A DNA stretch of 45,846 bases from Anaerolineales bacterium (GCA_016932715.1 JAFGCG010000018.1:1-45846); one strand, 5' to 3'. Shown: positions 17,387-25,590, counted from the first letter of the stretch. The notes: generated from the letters alone by a model not told the origin. Numbers and translations are program-made.

Positions 17387-18004
17387 ATGCAATCTCTACT
17401 TTCTAATCCTCTACTCACTACTCTCTCTGACGATCTTTTATCAGCTGGCTGTATCAAATTTGGCAGTTTTACTTTAAAGTCAGGACTGCAATCTCCCATC
17501 TATATCGACCTGCGGCAGATCATTTCGCATCCAAAACTTCTTGCGGAGGTCGCGCAAGCCTATCTCCCTTTACTCTCTATTCTCCAATTCTCTCGTCTCG
17601 CAGGCTTGCCCTACGCTGCCATTCCGATTGCCACTGCGATCAGCCTGGCAGGGAACTATCCCATGATCTACCCGCGCAAGGAGGTCAAGACCTATGGCAC
17701 GAAAGCACAGATCGAAGGTCAATACCAGGCGGGCGAGACGGTCGTTGTCATCGACGATCTCGCCACCACAGGCGGGAGCAAGTTCGAAGCCATCGAGAAA
17801 TTGACCGGCGCAGGCCTGGTCGTGAAAGATGTGGTTGTGCTGGTGGATCGGCAGTCGGGCGCAAAAGAATCCCTGGAACAGGCCGGTTATTCCATGCACG
17901 CGGTGCTGACGATCGGTCAATTGCTGGAGTATTGGGAGCAGACAGGCAAAGTGGAAAAGGATACACTTGAAGCCACGCGAGAGTTTTTGAAACAGAACGG
18001 ATAA
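17387..18004 (+). CDS. pyrE: Orotate phosphoribosyltransferase
   Basis: 205 residues. Transfers the phosphoribosyl group of PRPP to orotate, giving OMP for PyrF. The PRPP motif is VVVIDDLATTGGSK; YPRKEVKTYGTKAQIEG is the family's flexible-loop signature. AAGGAG before the ATG. The first 13 codons (17397-17425) and codons around 62-71 (17571-17599) are made of TACTCTC-type heptamers, giving Leu/Ser-rich peptides. Position directly after pyrF gives the UMP synthase pair. Confidence 0.95.
   Translation: MQSLLSNPLLTTLSDDLLSAGCIKFGSFTLKSGLQSPIYIDLRQIISHPKLLAEVAQAYLPLLSILQFSRLAGLPYAAIPIATAISLAGNYPMIYPRKEVKTYGTKAQIEGQYQAGETVVVIDDLATTGGSKFEAIEKLTGAGLVVKDVVVLVDRQSGAKESLEQAGYSMHAVLTIGQLLEYWEQTGKVEKDTLEATREFLKQNG
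17397..17425. repeat. Heptamer array TAYTCTC in the start of pyrE
   Basis: Units TACTTTC, TAATCCTC (8 bp), TACTCAC, TACTCTC, coding for LLSNPLLTTL. Same unit as 2570-2604. Confidence 0.65.
17571..17599. repeat. Heptamer array TAYTCTC inside pyrE
   Basis: Units TACTCTC, TATTCTC, CAATTCTC (8 bp), TCGTCTC, coding for LLSILQFSRL just before the conserved AGLPYAA segment. Confidence 0.65.
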
Positions 18005-18037
18005 GTAACAAGAAAAGTAATTGCGAAAAAGCCTTCC

Positions 18038-18916
18038 ATGACAGAGATCATTCCTTGTAAAGATCGTTTTGAAGAACTTGTCAGTTTTGTTGCCCGCCTC
18101 AACAGCGACGGGACACATCATATCGGCTTTTTCGGCGAAGGGGAAGCGGATGTGCGCGCCTCGCTGGCGGAATGTCTTGTCCCGACTGCCGAGGGATTTC
18201 GGCTCGCGTACGAGGGCGATCGGCTGGTCGGCGTTTTCGGCGTGGATGCAGACCCTGAGATCGACCGTGCCTGGCTGTTTGGTCCGCTCGTGGAGCATGA
18301 AGACTGGCATACGATCGCCGATCAGCTGTATGCGGAGGTTTTGGCACTGATCCCCGTGGACATCCGCGACTATGACCTGTTCTGCGATGTACAAAATATC
18401 CGCCTCGAGGCATTCGCCGCGCGGCATGGATTTCCATTGCGGTCTGAGAACGCGGTCATGACGATGACGCGCACGGATTACAAACCGTCCGCAAAAAGGA
18501 AATCACAAATCATTGCCTATGATGAAAGTTTCTTTGAGCAATTCGAGAAGCTTCACAAAACGCTGTTCCCAACCACATACTTTAGCGCGCGGCAGATGGT
18601 CGAAAAAATAAATGAGAATCTGCAGCTCCTCTTTGCAGTTGAAGGAGACCAGTTGCTGGGATATCATTTCTACAAGATCGAACCTGAAGCAGAGTTAGGC
18701 TACATAGATTTCATCGGCACGGACTCCGCCGCGCGCGGACGCGGGGTCGGCGCAGACCTGCTCGCGGCCGGCATCGACTGGATGCTCGCAGCCCCCTCGA
18801 CGAAGAAGGTCAGCCTGACGGTCAACGCGGATAATGCCGCAGCGATCCATTTGTACGAGAAGTTTGGCTTCCTCACCGAGCGGGTCATGCGCGCGTACCG
18901 AAAGCAGGTGGTCTGA
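18038..18916 (+). CDS. GNAT family N-acetyltransferase
   Basis: 292 residues with two GNAT-like halves. The C-terminal half has the acetyl-CoA motif A as ARGRGVGADLLAAG and the following VNADNAAAIHLYEKFGF, typical of acetyltransferases. The N-terminal half is a degenerate copy without a clear acetyl-CoA loop. Substrate unknown. It lies 33 bp after pyrE in the same direction and seems to be in the pyr transcript. A related two-domain architecture is at 43117-44031. Confidence 0.85.
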   Translation: MTEIIPCKDRFEELVSFVARLNSDGTHHIGFFGEGEADVRASLAECLVPTAEGFRLAYEGDRLVGVFGVDADPEIDRAWLFGPLVEHEDWHTIADQLYAEVLALIPVDIRDYDLFCDVQNIRLEAFAARHGFPLRSENAVMTMTRTDYKPSAKRKSQIIAYDESFFEQFEKLHKTLFPTTYFSARQMVEKINENLQLLFAVEGDQLLGYHFYKIEPEAELGYIDFIGTDSAARGRGVGADLLAAGIDWMLAAPSTKKVSLTVNADNAAAIHLYEKFGFLTERVMRAYRKQVV

Positions 18917-18960
18917 CAGGAAAGCTATCGGGATGTTGATGTTGAAGAAAATAAGATAAT

Positions 18961-19028
18961 CCGTCATTGCGAGGAAGCAATCTGAATTATGATACGTGAG
19001 ATGGCTTCTCGAAGACTCGCAACGACGG
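18961..19028. repeat. Complete TTGCGAG/CTCGCAA palindromic repeat
   Basis: Arms CCGTCATTGCGAG and CTCGCAACGACGG (one mismatch) with inner arms GAAGCAATCT and AGATGGCTTC. It is a dispersed intergenic palindrome of a type known in many bacteria; a half copy lies at 6217-6256. Position: between the acetyltransferase and the DinB gene. Confidence 0.8.
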
Positions 19029-19043
19029 GGAGGTGGAGTATTT

Positions 19044-19553
19044 ATGGAACTTAAGCCATATCTTGAACACCACTACGATTACAACTACTGGGCAAACAAA
19101 CGCTATCTTGCTGTGGCAGAGACTCTCACTGAAGAACAACTCTTTCGCAAACAGGGCCATAGCTGGGACAGCGTCCAGAGGGTGCTGGTCCACATGCTGA
19201 GCTCGGAGCGGATGTGGCCCCAGCGCTGGCGCGGCGAGCCGGGGACTTTTCTCGATCCCCAAGACTTCCCCACGGCTGCCTCCATCCGTGAGTATTGGGT
19301 GGAGGTGGAGAAGAATATGCGCCTCTTCCTGGCTGAGCAAAATGAGGCAGCCCTTTTGCGAGACGTCACGTACATGAACCCAAAGGGCGAGACGTTCACA
19401 CTGCCGTTGTGGCAAATGATGGCACATGTGCCGAATCACAATACGCATCATCGCGGCGAACTGGCAGCGATGTTCACACTGATGAATATTCCTCACCCGG
19501 AAGAGGAAGTTGTGCAGTATTTTTTGGTCAAGAGCGGGCAGAGGCAACCCTAA
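19044..19553 (+). CDS. DinB family protein (metal-binding four-helix bundle)
   Basis: 169 residues from the ATG at 19044, preceded by GGGGAGGTGGAG. The DinB/YfiT fold is suggested by the HYDYNYWANKRYL start, the His in VLVHML and the pair in NTHHRGELAAMF, which together give the usual three-His metal site. Family members include thiol-dependent transferases (bacillithiol and mycothiol related) but most are uncharacterised. Located 4 bp before the NUDIX gene in the pyr cluster; substrate not predictable. Confidence 0.88.
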   Translation: MELKPYLEHHYDYNYWANKRYLAVAETLTEEQLFRKQGHSWDSVQRVLVHMLSSERMWPQRWRGEPGTFLDPQDFPTAASIREYWVEVEKNMRLFLAEQNEAALLRDVTYMNPKGETFTLPLWQMMAHVPNHNTHHRGELAAMFTLMNIPHPEEEVVQYFLVKSGQRQP

Positions 19554-19557
19554 TCTG

Positions 19558-20181
19558 ATGAATCATCGAACTTCAAAATGGATCGATTGGGCGCAGGAGA
19601 TTTTTTCGCTGAGCCAGTCCGGTCTGACGTATAGCGGCAACGAATATGATATCGGGCGATATAAACGCCTGCAGGAGATCACGGCTGAGATCATTGCAAA
19701 CCAGTCGGAGATTGCGAAAGAATCGGTGCTGAAAAGTTTTTCCATGCAGGCGGGCTATATCACGCCCAAAGTGGATGTGCGCGGCGCAGTCGTTCAGGAG
19801 GGAAAGATCCTGCTCATCCAGGAGCGCGCAGATGGCCGGTGGGCAATGCCGGGCGGCTGGGCGGACCTCGGGAACTCACCGGCGTCTGTGGCGGAGCGCG
19901 AGGTCTGGGAGGAAAGTGGTTTTCGCGTCAAGGCGGAAAAAGTGGTGGCAGTGCTCGATGCAAATCGCCTCGAGCCCTTTGAGTTTTATCATGCCTACAA
20001 AATCATTTTTCTGTGCAAGCTTTTGGAGGGTGAGCCGCGCACCAGTTATGAGACCCTGGCTGTGGACTTCTTTGATCCGGATCATCTGCCGCCCCTGTCA
20101 AGTTATCGCACCAATGAGACGATGCTGCAGGAAGTTTTTGCGCATGTCGAGAATCCAGATCGCCGAACGGTGTTCGACTGA
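19558..20181 (+). CDS. NUDIX hydrolase with N-terminal NUDIX_N2-type domain
   Basis: 207 residues from the ATG at 19558, 4 bp after the DinB stop. The NUDIX box is G(x5)E form as GWADLGNSPASVAEREVWEE then SGF. The N-terminal 60 residues (WIDWAQEIFSLSQSGLTYS..YDIGRYKRL) match the helical domain found before NUDIX in ADP-ribose/FMN-type hydrolases. It probably hydrolyses a nucleoside diphosphate derivative. The stop TGA shares its A with the pyrD ATG, so translation is coupled. Confidence 0.92.
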   Translation: MNHRTSKWIDWAQEIFSLSQSGLTYSGNEYDIGRYKRLQEITAEIIANQSEIAKESVLKSFSMQAGYITPKVDVRGAVVQEGKILLIQERADGRWAMPGGWADLGNSPASVAEREVWEESGFRVKAEKVVAVLDANRLEPFEFYHAYKIIFLCKLLEGEPRTSYETLAVDFFDPDHLPPLSSYRTNETMLQEVFAHVENPDRRTVFD

Positions 20182-21269
20182 TGTATCCATTCTTTCGTTC
20201 CCTTCTCTTTCGGCTCGACCCTGAAACCGCGCATCATCTCACGCTGCAGCTCATACGCCTCGGCGGGCTGGAACCGATCCATTCGATTTTGCGCCTGATT
20301 TTTTCAGCGCCCTCCAAACCGGTGGATGCTTTTGGATTGACTTTTAAAAATCCGATTGGACTGGCGGCAGGCTATGACAAGGATGCCGTCGCAATCGTGG
20401 GACTCTCGACGCTGGGATTTGGTCATATCGAAGCAGGGACGGTCACGCCTCAGCCTCAGCCTGGCAACCCGCGCCCGCGCGTTTTCCGCCTGCCCGAGGA
20501 CGAAGCCGTGATCAATCGCATGGGTTTCCCAAGCCGGGGCCTGCAATTTGTGCTGAAGCAACTCAACCCTGCTCTGCGGGAAAATGCTCTCGAAAAGTTC
20601 ACCGGTCTTGCACCGCGTCCAAAAAAGAAGGCGCCGCGCACGATCAAAAAAGGGGAGGTCATCCTCGGAATCAATCTTGGCAAAAATAAAGATACCCCGA
20701 ATGAGCAGGCTGTATTGGATTATCTGGAATTATTGCAGGGGCTGGCGCCTCATGCCGATTACCTGGCGATCAACATCAGTTCGCCGAATACCGTCGGGCT
20801 GCGCCAGCTGCAGGGGCGCGCCGCCCTCGCTGGGCTGTTGACCCAGCTTCACGCCCAGCGCCAGTTGGAGGAAAAGAAATTGAACAAACGCCTGCCGCTG
20901 CTCGTCAAGCTCGCGCCGGATCTCTCTGAAAGCGAATTGAACGATGCCGTGGATGTGATCCTCGACACACACATGGACGGCATCCTCGTCACGAATACAA
21001 CGCTCGGGCGCGACTGGCTCCGATCGCAGCAGCGGGGCGAATCAGGCGGGTTAAGCGGAAGCCCGCTGCGGCTGAGAAGTGAAACGGTCTTACATCGGGC
21101 GGTGAAACGCGTAAACGGTAAAGTCCCGATCGTCAGCTCGGGCGGGATCATGAATCCGGAGGATGCGAAACGCAGGCTGGACCTGGGCGCAGCGCTGGTT
21201 CAGGTGTATACCGGGTTGATTTATCAGGGACCGGGACTGGTGAAAAAAACGCTTAGCGTGGAGCAGTGA
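20181..21269 (+). CDS. pyrD: Dihydroorotate dehydrogenase, class 2 (quinone)
   Basis: 362 residues. Oxidises dihydroorotate to orotate and passes electrons to membrane quinone. The N-terminal amphipathic membrane segment (LFRLDPETAHHLTLQLIRLG), GLAAGYDKD, NISSPNT (class 2 catalytic Ser region) and SSGGI at the FMN phosphate site are seen. A basic insertion around residues 148-162 (RPKKKAPRTIKK) precedes GINLGKNK and is not typical. Last gene of the pyr cluster; the terminator at 21259-21287 overlaps its stop. Confidence 0.95.
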   Translation: MYPFFRSLLFRLDPETAHHLTLQLIRLGGLEPIHSILRLIFSAPSKPVDAFGLTFKNPIGLAAGYDKDAVAIVGLSTLGFGHIEAGTVTPQPQPGNPRPRVFRLPEDEAVINRMGFPSRGLQFVLKQLNPALRENALEKFTGLAPRPKKKAPRTIKKGEVILGINLGKNKDTPNEQAVLDYLELLQGLAPHADYLAINISSPNTVGLRQLQGRAALAGLLTQLHAQRQLEEKKLNKRLPLLVKLAPDLSESELNDAVDVILDTHMDGILVTNTTLGRDWLRSQQRGESGGLSGSPLRLRSETVLHRAVKRVNGKVPIVSSGGIMNPEDAKRRLDLGAALVQVYTGLIYQGPGLVKKTLSVEQ

Positions 21270-21287
21270 TGCTCCAGAATTTTTATT
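21259..21287. terminator. Terminator overlapping the pyrD stop codon
   Basis: Stem TGGAGCA / TGCTCCA with loop GTGA, then a T-rich tail (21280-21287). The pyrD TGA is in the loop region, and the tail runs into the end of the convergent kinase gene. Confidence 0.75.
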
Positions 21288-23364
21288 GTGCAGGGTGCAG
21301 GGCAGCTTGCGGCGCCTCTTTTGGATTTTTGAAGAAGCCTTCCGGCAATGGAATGGGTGCGATCGTTGCGCCTGTGCCAATCTCCCCAAATGGAACGTAG
21401 TAAAAGAGCGTCTGGGCAGCCTCGGCGAGACCCTCATCCTGAAAGGCAAAGAATAGATACGTACCGTCCGGGCTCCAGCGTGCGTCACGATAGCAGCATT
21501 TGTTCCCCACGGGATTGAGGAGCGTAGGTTTGTGGCTTTCCCAGTTATAGACGTACAGCTCGCCCCAGCCATTGTTGCGCCTGGAAGTGTTGAAAGAGAA
21601 CAGGCTCAATCCATCCCAATCAAAATCACCGATGATTCGGCTTTGAAAGCCGACCGGCGTAAAGCGCGTGCCGGGGAAGTTATCGTGCTGGACGATCTTT
21701 TCAGGGTCACAGGCGCCGATGTCGAAAACACTGACCTGATCGGAATCCGGCCCTTTGAAGAGCCAGGCTACGAGTTTATCGTCTGCTGACCAGCGGGTTT
21801 CCTTCACTTGCAGCGCAGATTTGGTCTTTCCTTTGGGAACCATGCAGGGTTCAAGTGCGAGCAGGTCGCTCTTTTTGCTAACACCCCTCATCTGCTCGAG
21901 ATCGAAGGGAACGACGAAAATCTCGTTGTTCATGGAGATCATGACCTGCCTGCCGTCATGTGAAACACGGAAAGCACCCAGGGAAGCGGCGGAAGGGAAG
22001 GTGGTCAGCGTATCGACCACGTCTGTCCTGATGTTATAAAACTTGATCGTCTTTCCACTGAGGAAGATGATGGTCTCGCCATCCGGCAGCCACTGCAAAT
22101 CGTTCTTCGCACCGCCGTCTGTCGTCAATTGTTTGAGGTCCGAGCCGTCCACGTTCATCAGCCAGATTTCGTTGTTGGCAACAAACGCCAATTTATCTGC
22201 GCCGCCGAGGCTGGACGTCGCAGGCGCGCCCGTGTCCGTTGGAGCGGTGGGAGCGTCGGTGCCGGTTGCTTCGCCGATCACGATGGGGAGGGTCGTTGCA
22301 ACATCCGTAGGGGCGGACGTTTCCGTGATCAAGGGCACCGAAGTGAATGCGCTGGCTGGCGCCCGGGTTGGTACGACACTCAAGCCTCCACTAAACACGA
22401 ACAAGCCTCCCGCGATCACCGCGATGGCGCCAAGCGCGAGCACAGGCAGGACAACAAACCAGACGTTGAAGCCTTTTTTCTGAGGGAATACCCTTGCTTT
22501 GGTTACTGCAGTCGGCATCGGGATTTTTGTCTGCAGCCTTGTCGGTTCATTGCGCGCGACCGCCAGAAGGGTGTTGGTCATTTCGACGGCCGTGGCGAAG
22601 CGTTCGTTCCTATCCTTCGCCATTGCCTTCTGGATGACCGCATCGGCTCCCTCGGACAATTGGGGATTGAGTTTTCGTATATTTGGGACCGGGTCCGTGA
22701 TGTGTTTGATGGCAACCGCCATGGGGGTATCGGCCTGGAAGGGTTGTTGGCCCGTCAGCATTTCGAACAGGATGATCCCCAGCGCGTAAATATCGGCGCG
22801 CCCATCGACCTCTGTGCCCTGCGCCTGTTCCGGAGACATGTAGGCGGGCGTGCCGATGATGGCGCTGCCGGTTACATTCCCGGACTGAGCTTGTGACAGC
22901 TTGGCAATCCCAAAATCTGAAATATAAGGATTGCCCCGTTTGTCAAAAAGGATGTTGCTGGGTTTGATGTCGCGATGGACAATGCCTTTGGAATGAGCTT
23001 CATCCAGCCCGGGCGCGATCGCCCCCAGAATGCGAGCCGCGTCCTCCACTGTCAGTCCCCCGGCTTTGATCCTTTCGGAGAGCGAGCCTCCGTTCATGTA
23101 ACGCATCACAAAATAAGGCTGGCCGTCGGCTTCGCCCACATCGTACACGGGAACGATGGCGGTATGTTCAAGCTGGGCGATGATCTTGGCTTCGCGTTCG
23201 AACCGCAGGCGGAATTGCGGATCGGAATGCAGAAGCTCGCTTGGCAGAACTTTGACGGCAACTTCCCGCTCGAAACGCGGATCGTATGCCCGATAGACAG
23301 TTGCCATTCCGCCGCGGCCCAACTCGGCTTTTACTTCGTAGATGCCAATTTTTTCAGGCTGCAT
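21283..23364 (-). CDS. Membrane Ser/Thr protein kinase with C-terminal WD40/TolB-like propeller
   Basis: 693 residues from the ATG at 23364 (a TTG five codons upstream is possible). Kinase domain residues about 8-270: glycine loop GRGGMATV, VAVKVL with the ATP Lys, HRDIKPSNIL catalytic loop, DFGIA, and TPAYMSPEQ. A juxtamembrane Pro/Thr region leads to one membrane segment near 305-330 and a Thr/Pro-rich linker. The outside part has repeated blades such as EIWLMNVDGSDLKQLT and ARWSPDGTYLFF, as in PD40/TolB propellers. Hanks-type kinase with an extracellular sensor; ligand and targets unknown. No PASTA repeats. Confidence 0.93.
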   Translation of the reverse strand: MQPEKIGIYEVKAELGRGGMATVYRAYDPRFEREVAVKVLPSELLHSDPQFRLRFEREAKIIAQLEHTAIVPVYDVGEADGQPYFVMRYMNGGSLSERIKAGGLTVEDAARILGAIAPGLDEAHSKGIVHRDIKPSNILFDKRGNPYISDFGIAKLSQAQSGNVTGSAIIGTPAYMSPEQAQGTEVDGRADIYALGIILFEMLTGQQPFQADTPMAVAIKHITDPVPNIRKLNPQLSEGADAVIQKAMAKDRNERFATAVEMTNTLLAVARNEPTRLQTKIPMPTAVTKARVFPQKKGFNVWFVVLPVLALGAIAVIAGGLFVFSGGLSVVPTRAPASAFTSVPLITETSAPTDVATTLPIVIGEATGTDAPTAPTDTGAPATSSLGGADKLAFVANNEIWLMNVDGSDLKQLTTDGGAKNDLQWLPDGETIIFLSGKTIKFYNIRTDVVDTLTTFPSAASLGAFRVSHDGRQVMISMNNEIFVVPFDLEQMRGVSKKSDLLALEPCMVPKGKTKSALQVKETRWSADDKLVAWLFKGPDSDQVSVFDIGACDPEKIVQHDNFPGTRFTPVGFQSRIIGDFDWDGLSLFSFNTSRRNNGWGELYVYNWESHKPTLLNPVGNKCCYRDARWSPDGTYLFFAFQDEGLAEAAQTLFYYVPFGEIGTGATIAPIPLPEGFFKNPKEAPQAALHPAQ

Positions 23365-23494
23365 AGTATTCAAATTCAAGTATACCTATGCCAATGAGTG
23401 AACGCAAGCGTTCCGCATAGCAACTTTGTAATGAAATGGATATGGATTGGGGCAAACTTCGTTGAAACAAAAACAGGAGTCACTGCGTCTTGAA

Positions 23495-23606
23495 CGTATA
23501 ACAGGAATTCGAGAGCCAGGGACCGGTAGAACAGGCATGCCCGGTCTGGCACGATGCCATGACAAACGGTTAAGGCTCCGCTTTATTTCCTGTTACGGAG
23601 GAGTGC
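23495..23606 (+). ncRNA. Candidate structured leader RNA with possible ribosome-site switch
   Basis: A closing stem pairs CGTATAACAGGAA (23495-23507, with a 2-nt bulge) with TTCCTGTTACG (23587-23597). Inside it are stem GAGCC (23513-23517) / GGCTC (23574-23578), hairpin GACCGG (23521-23526) / CCGGTC (23541-23546), and hairpin TGGCA-CGA-TGCCA (23547-23559). CTCCG (23576-23580) can instead pair with CGGAG (23596-23600), which covers the GGAGGAG ribosome site. The two pairings are mutually exclusive, as in translational riboswitches. It does not match any riboswitch consensus I know. The 318-bp gap 23365-23682 otherwise holds only the divergent promoter region. Confidence 0.4.
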
Positions 23607-23690
23607 ATGAGCACAAATGTCAGGAAAATAGTGACGAATCGTAAGGTGACGAAAAACGCTTTTGTGGTATATTGGCGGCACTATGGATGA
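23607..23690 (+). CDS. Possible 27-residue peptide after the structured leader
   Basis: ATG at 23607 with GGAGGAG at 23597-23603, the strongest ribosome site in this stretch. The frame is basic (NVRKIVTNRKVTKN) and ends at TGA 23688-23690, overlapping the next gene's start by 8 bp. It may be a leader peptide that couples translation. No family recognised. Confidence 0.3.
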   Translation: MSTNVRKIVTNRKVTKNAFVVYWRHYG

Positions 23691-24051
23691 CAAAATCACA
23701 ATCATTGAGGGCCCGCCTCCTGTTTTTGAAGCAGTGAACGATGGCTGGGCATTGGGCCTTAATGAAGGCTCTCATTTGTCGGTTCCCGCGTTGACACGCT
23801 TGCGGACATTCAACGGGCCTGCTCTGGTCGAGCGTTGTTACCATGCCTGGAAGGGCAAGTTGCCTATACATCTGCACTATCGAAACGACATGGGCATCGA
23901 ACAGACTGCACCAATCCTTGCCGCCCGCAACGTCGAAACCCCCGATGGGCATGTGCTCCTGTTGTGGGTGTATCTGGATCACGATAAAGTCGAATACGAG
24001 TTCGACAAAGGGGACGATGAATCGGACGAAGACAACTTAGACCTGGACTAA
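23683..24051 (+). CDS. Conserved-looking hypothetical protein with acidic tail
   Basis: 122 residues from the ATG at 23683. A TATATT at 23668-23673 with GTGACG 16 bp upstream lies just before it, so it could also be read from a leaderless message. The protein has a central stretch with WALGLNEG, a basic middle (CYHAWKGKLPIHLHYRND) and a very acidic C-terminus (DKGDDESDEDNLDLD). I do not recognise the family. Monocistronic, ended by the terminator at 24055-24082. The candidate leader RNA suggests regulation at translation. Confidence 0.65.
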   Translation: MDDKITIIEGPPPVFEAVNDGWALGLNEGSHLSVPALTRLRTFNGPALVERCYHAWKGKLPIHLHYRNDMGIEQTAPILAARNVETPDGHVLLLWVYLDHDKVEYEFDKGDDESDEDNLDLD

Positions 24052-24054
24052 CAG

Positions 24055-24082
24055 AAAAGACCGGACGCAAGTCCGGTCTTTT
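24055..24082 (+). terminator. Intrinsic terminator
   Basis: 12-bp perfect stem AAAAGACCGGAC with loop GCAA (GNRA tetraloop) and TCTTTT on the 3' arm. Confidence 0.92.
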
Positions 24083-24200
24083 GTTAGACAATTAATTGAT
24101 TTTCATCATATTGACGGGTATTTGTGTCTCGTGATAACGTTAAGATGAAATTAAGCCTTACCGGGTAATCACATAATGAACTCACGTTCGCCATAAGCTT

Positions 24201-24243
24201 CATAAAAGGCGGGCTCCCTGTCCGGGATGCCCGCTTATGTTTT
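24201..24243 (+). promoter_or_regulatory. Leader hairpin upstream of gdhA, possible attenuator
   Basis: Stem GCGGGC (24209-24214) / GCCCGC (24229-24234), extended by CATAA / TTATG across a 3-nt bulge, followed by TTTTC. It lies 35 bp before the gdhA ATG. A six-codon frame MNSRSP with stop (24176-24196) precedes it. It may be a transcription attenuator for gdhA, or the end of an unseen upstream transcript. Confidence 0.45.
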
Positions 24244-24277
24244 CAATCAACCTCAATACTTCTTGTAGGAGAAAACT

Positions 24278-25579
24278 ATGCCAGAACATCAGATCAATGC
24301 ATTCCAGATTGCTCAAAGACAATTCGACAATGTGGCAGAAATGCTGAACCTTGAGCCAGGTGTTCGGGAAGTCCTGCGCTGGCCAGCCCGTGAGTTCACC
24401 TTTCGCATCCCGGTGCGGATGGACGATGGCGACCTGGAGGTTTTCACCGGCTTCCGTGTCCAGCACAATGATGCGCGCGGTCCGAACAAGGGCGGCATTC
24501 GCTTCCATCCGGATGAAACCATCGATACCGTGCGCGCCCTCGCCATGTGGATGACCTGGAAATGCGCCGTGGTGGATATTCCGCTCGGCGGCGGCAAAGG
24601 AGGCATCATCGTCGATCCTTCCAGACTTTCCCCGGACGAGAAGGAACATCTCTGCCGTGGTTGGGTAGGACAAATGGTGAAGAACCTGGGACCCCGCCAG
24701 GATATTCCCGCCCCGGACGTTGGCACGACGCCGCAGATGATGGGCTGGATGATGGACGAGTACTCCAAGTTGACGGGCACTTATTCGCCGGGCGTGTTCA
24801 CAGGCAAGCCGGTCGGCGGCGGCGGCTCCCTGGGACGCACGGAAGCGACAGGCTTCGGCGTGATCTACAATGTCCGCGAGGCAATGAAACACCTCAAGAT
24901 GGATCCAACGAAATGCGTTGCGGCGATCGAAGGCTTCGGCAACGTGGCGCAATACGCCTCCATCGGTTTTGTGGAAATCCTGGGCGGCAAGGTTGCCTGT
25001 GTCTCCTGCTGGGATCGCAACGATAAAAAATCTTATACGTACAGCCATAAAAATGGAGTGGATGCCCGTTTCCTGCATTCGATCGTCGATCAATATGGAA
25101 CGATCGACAGGAAAAAAGCACAGGCGGCCGGTTATCTTGTCGAAGACGGCGGCGCATGGATCTCGAAGGAAGCCGATGTGCTCATTCCCGCCGCGATCGA
25201 GGGCCATGTCAATACCGAAACGGTCCAGAAGATCTCCAGCCGGGTGCGGATCATAGCGGAAGGCGCCAATGGACCGACCACGCCGGAAGCCGATGAGGTC
25301 CTGAAGAAGAACAATATTTTCATCATCCCCGATTTCCTGTGCAACTCAGGCGGGGTCACGACCTCCTACTTCGAGGGTGTGCAAAACGATATGAACTTCT
25401 ACTGGTCAAAGCCGGAAGTGCTGCAGCGGCTGGATGAGAAAGTCACCGCGGCATTTCATGATGTGCTTCAGATGGCTGAGAAGGAAAAAGTCTACATGCG
25501 CGATGCAGCCTACATGGTTGCCATCCAGCGGGTGGTGACTGCCATGCTGATGCGCGGCTGGCTCCAGGGCGACTGGTAG
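24278..25579 (+). CDS. gdhA: Glutamate dehydrogenase
   Basis: 433 residues, hexameric short-chain GDH class. Interconverts glutamate and 2-oxoglutarate plus ammonium. The substrate Lys lies in GGIRFHPD..MTWKCAVVDIPLGGGKGG, the catalytic Asp in PAPDVGTTPQ, and the dinucleotide fold in AAIEGFGNVAQYA. The family also contains Leu/Phe/Val dehydrogenases, but the length and the K-G-G-I-R context favour glutamate. TAGGAG before the ATG. Monocistronic with a strong terminator. Links the TCA cycle (icd product) with nitrogen. Confidence 0.95.
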   Translation: MPEHQINAFQIAQRQFDNVAEMLNLEPGVREVLRWPAREFTFRIPVRMDDGDLEVFTGFRVQHNDARGPNKGGIRFHPDETIDTVRALAMWMTWKCAVVDIPLGGGKGGIIVDPSRLSPDEKEHLCRGWVGQMVKNLGPRQDIPAPDVGTTPQMMGWMMDEYSKLTGTYSPGVFTGKPVGGGGSLGRTEATGFGVIYNVREAMKHLKMDPTKCVAAIEGFGNVAQYASIGFVEILGGKVACVSCWDRNDKKSYTYSHKNGVDARFLHSIVDQYGTIDRKKAQAAGYLVEDGGAWISKEADVLIPAAIEGHVNTETVQKISSRVRIIAEGANGPTTPEADEVLKKNNIFIIPDFLCNSGGVTTSYFEGVQNDMNFYWSKPEVLQRLDEKVTAAFHDVLQMAEKEKVYMRDAAYMVAIQRVVTAMLMRGWLQGDW

Positions 25580-25590
25580 TTTTGCCTGAT

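Noticed and set aside
23495..23606. c-di-GMP-I or cobalamin riboswitch
   Set aside because: The conserved GCAAACC / GCAAAGCC core of GEMM and the B12 box are not present.
24200..25207. 335-residue minus-strand frame opposite gdhA
   Set aside because: Shadow of glutamate dehydrogenase.
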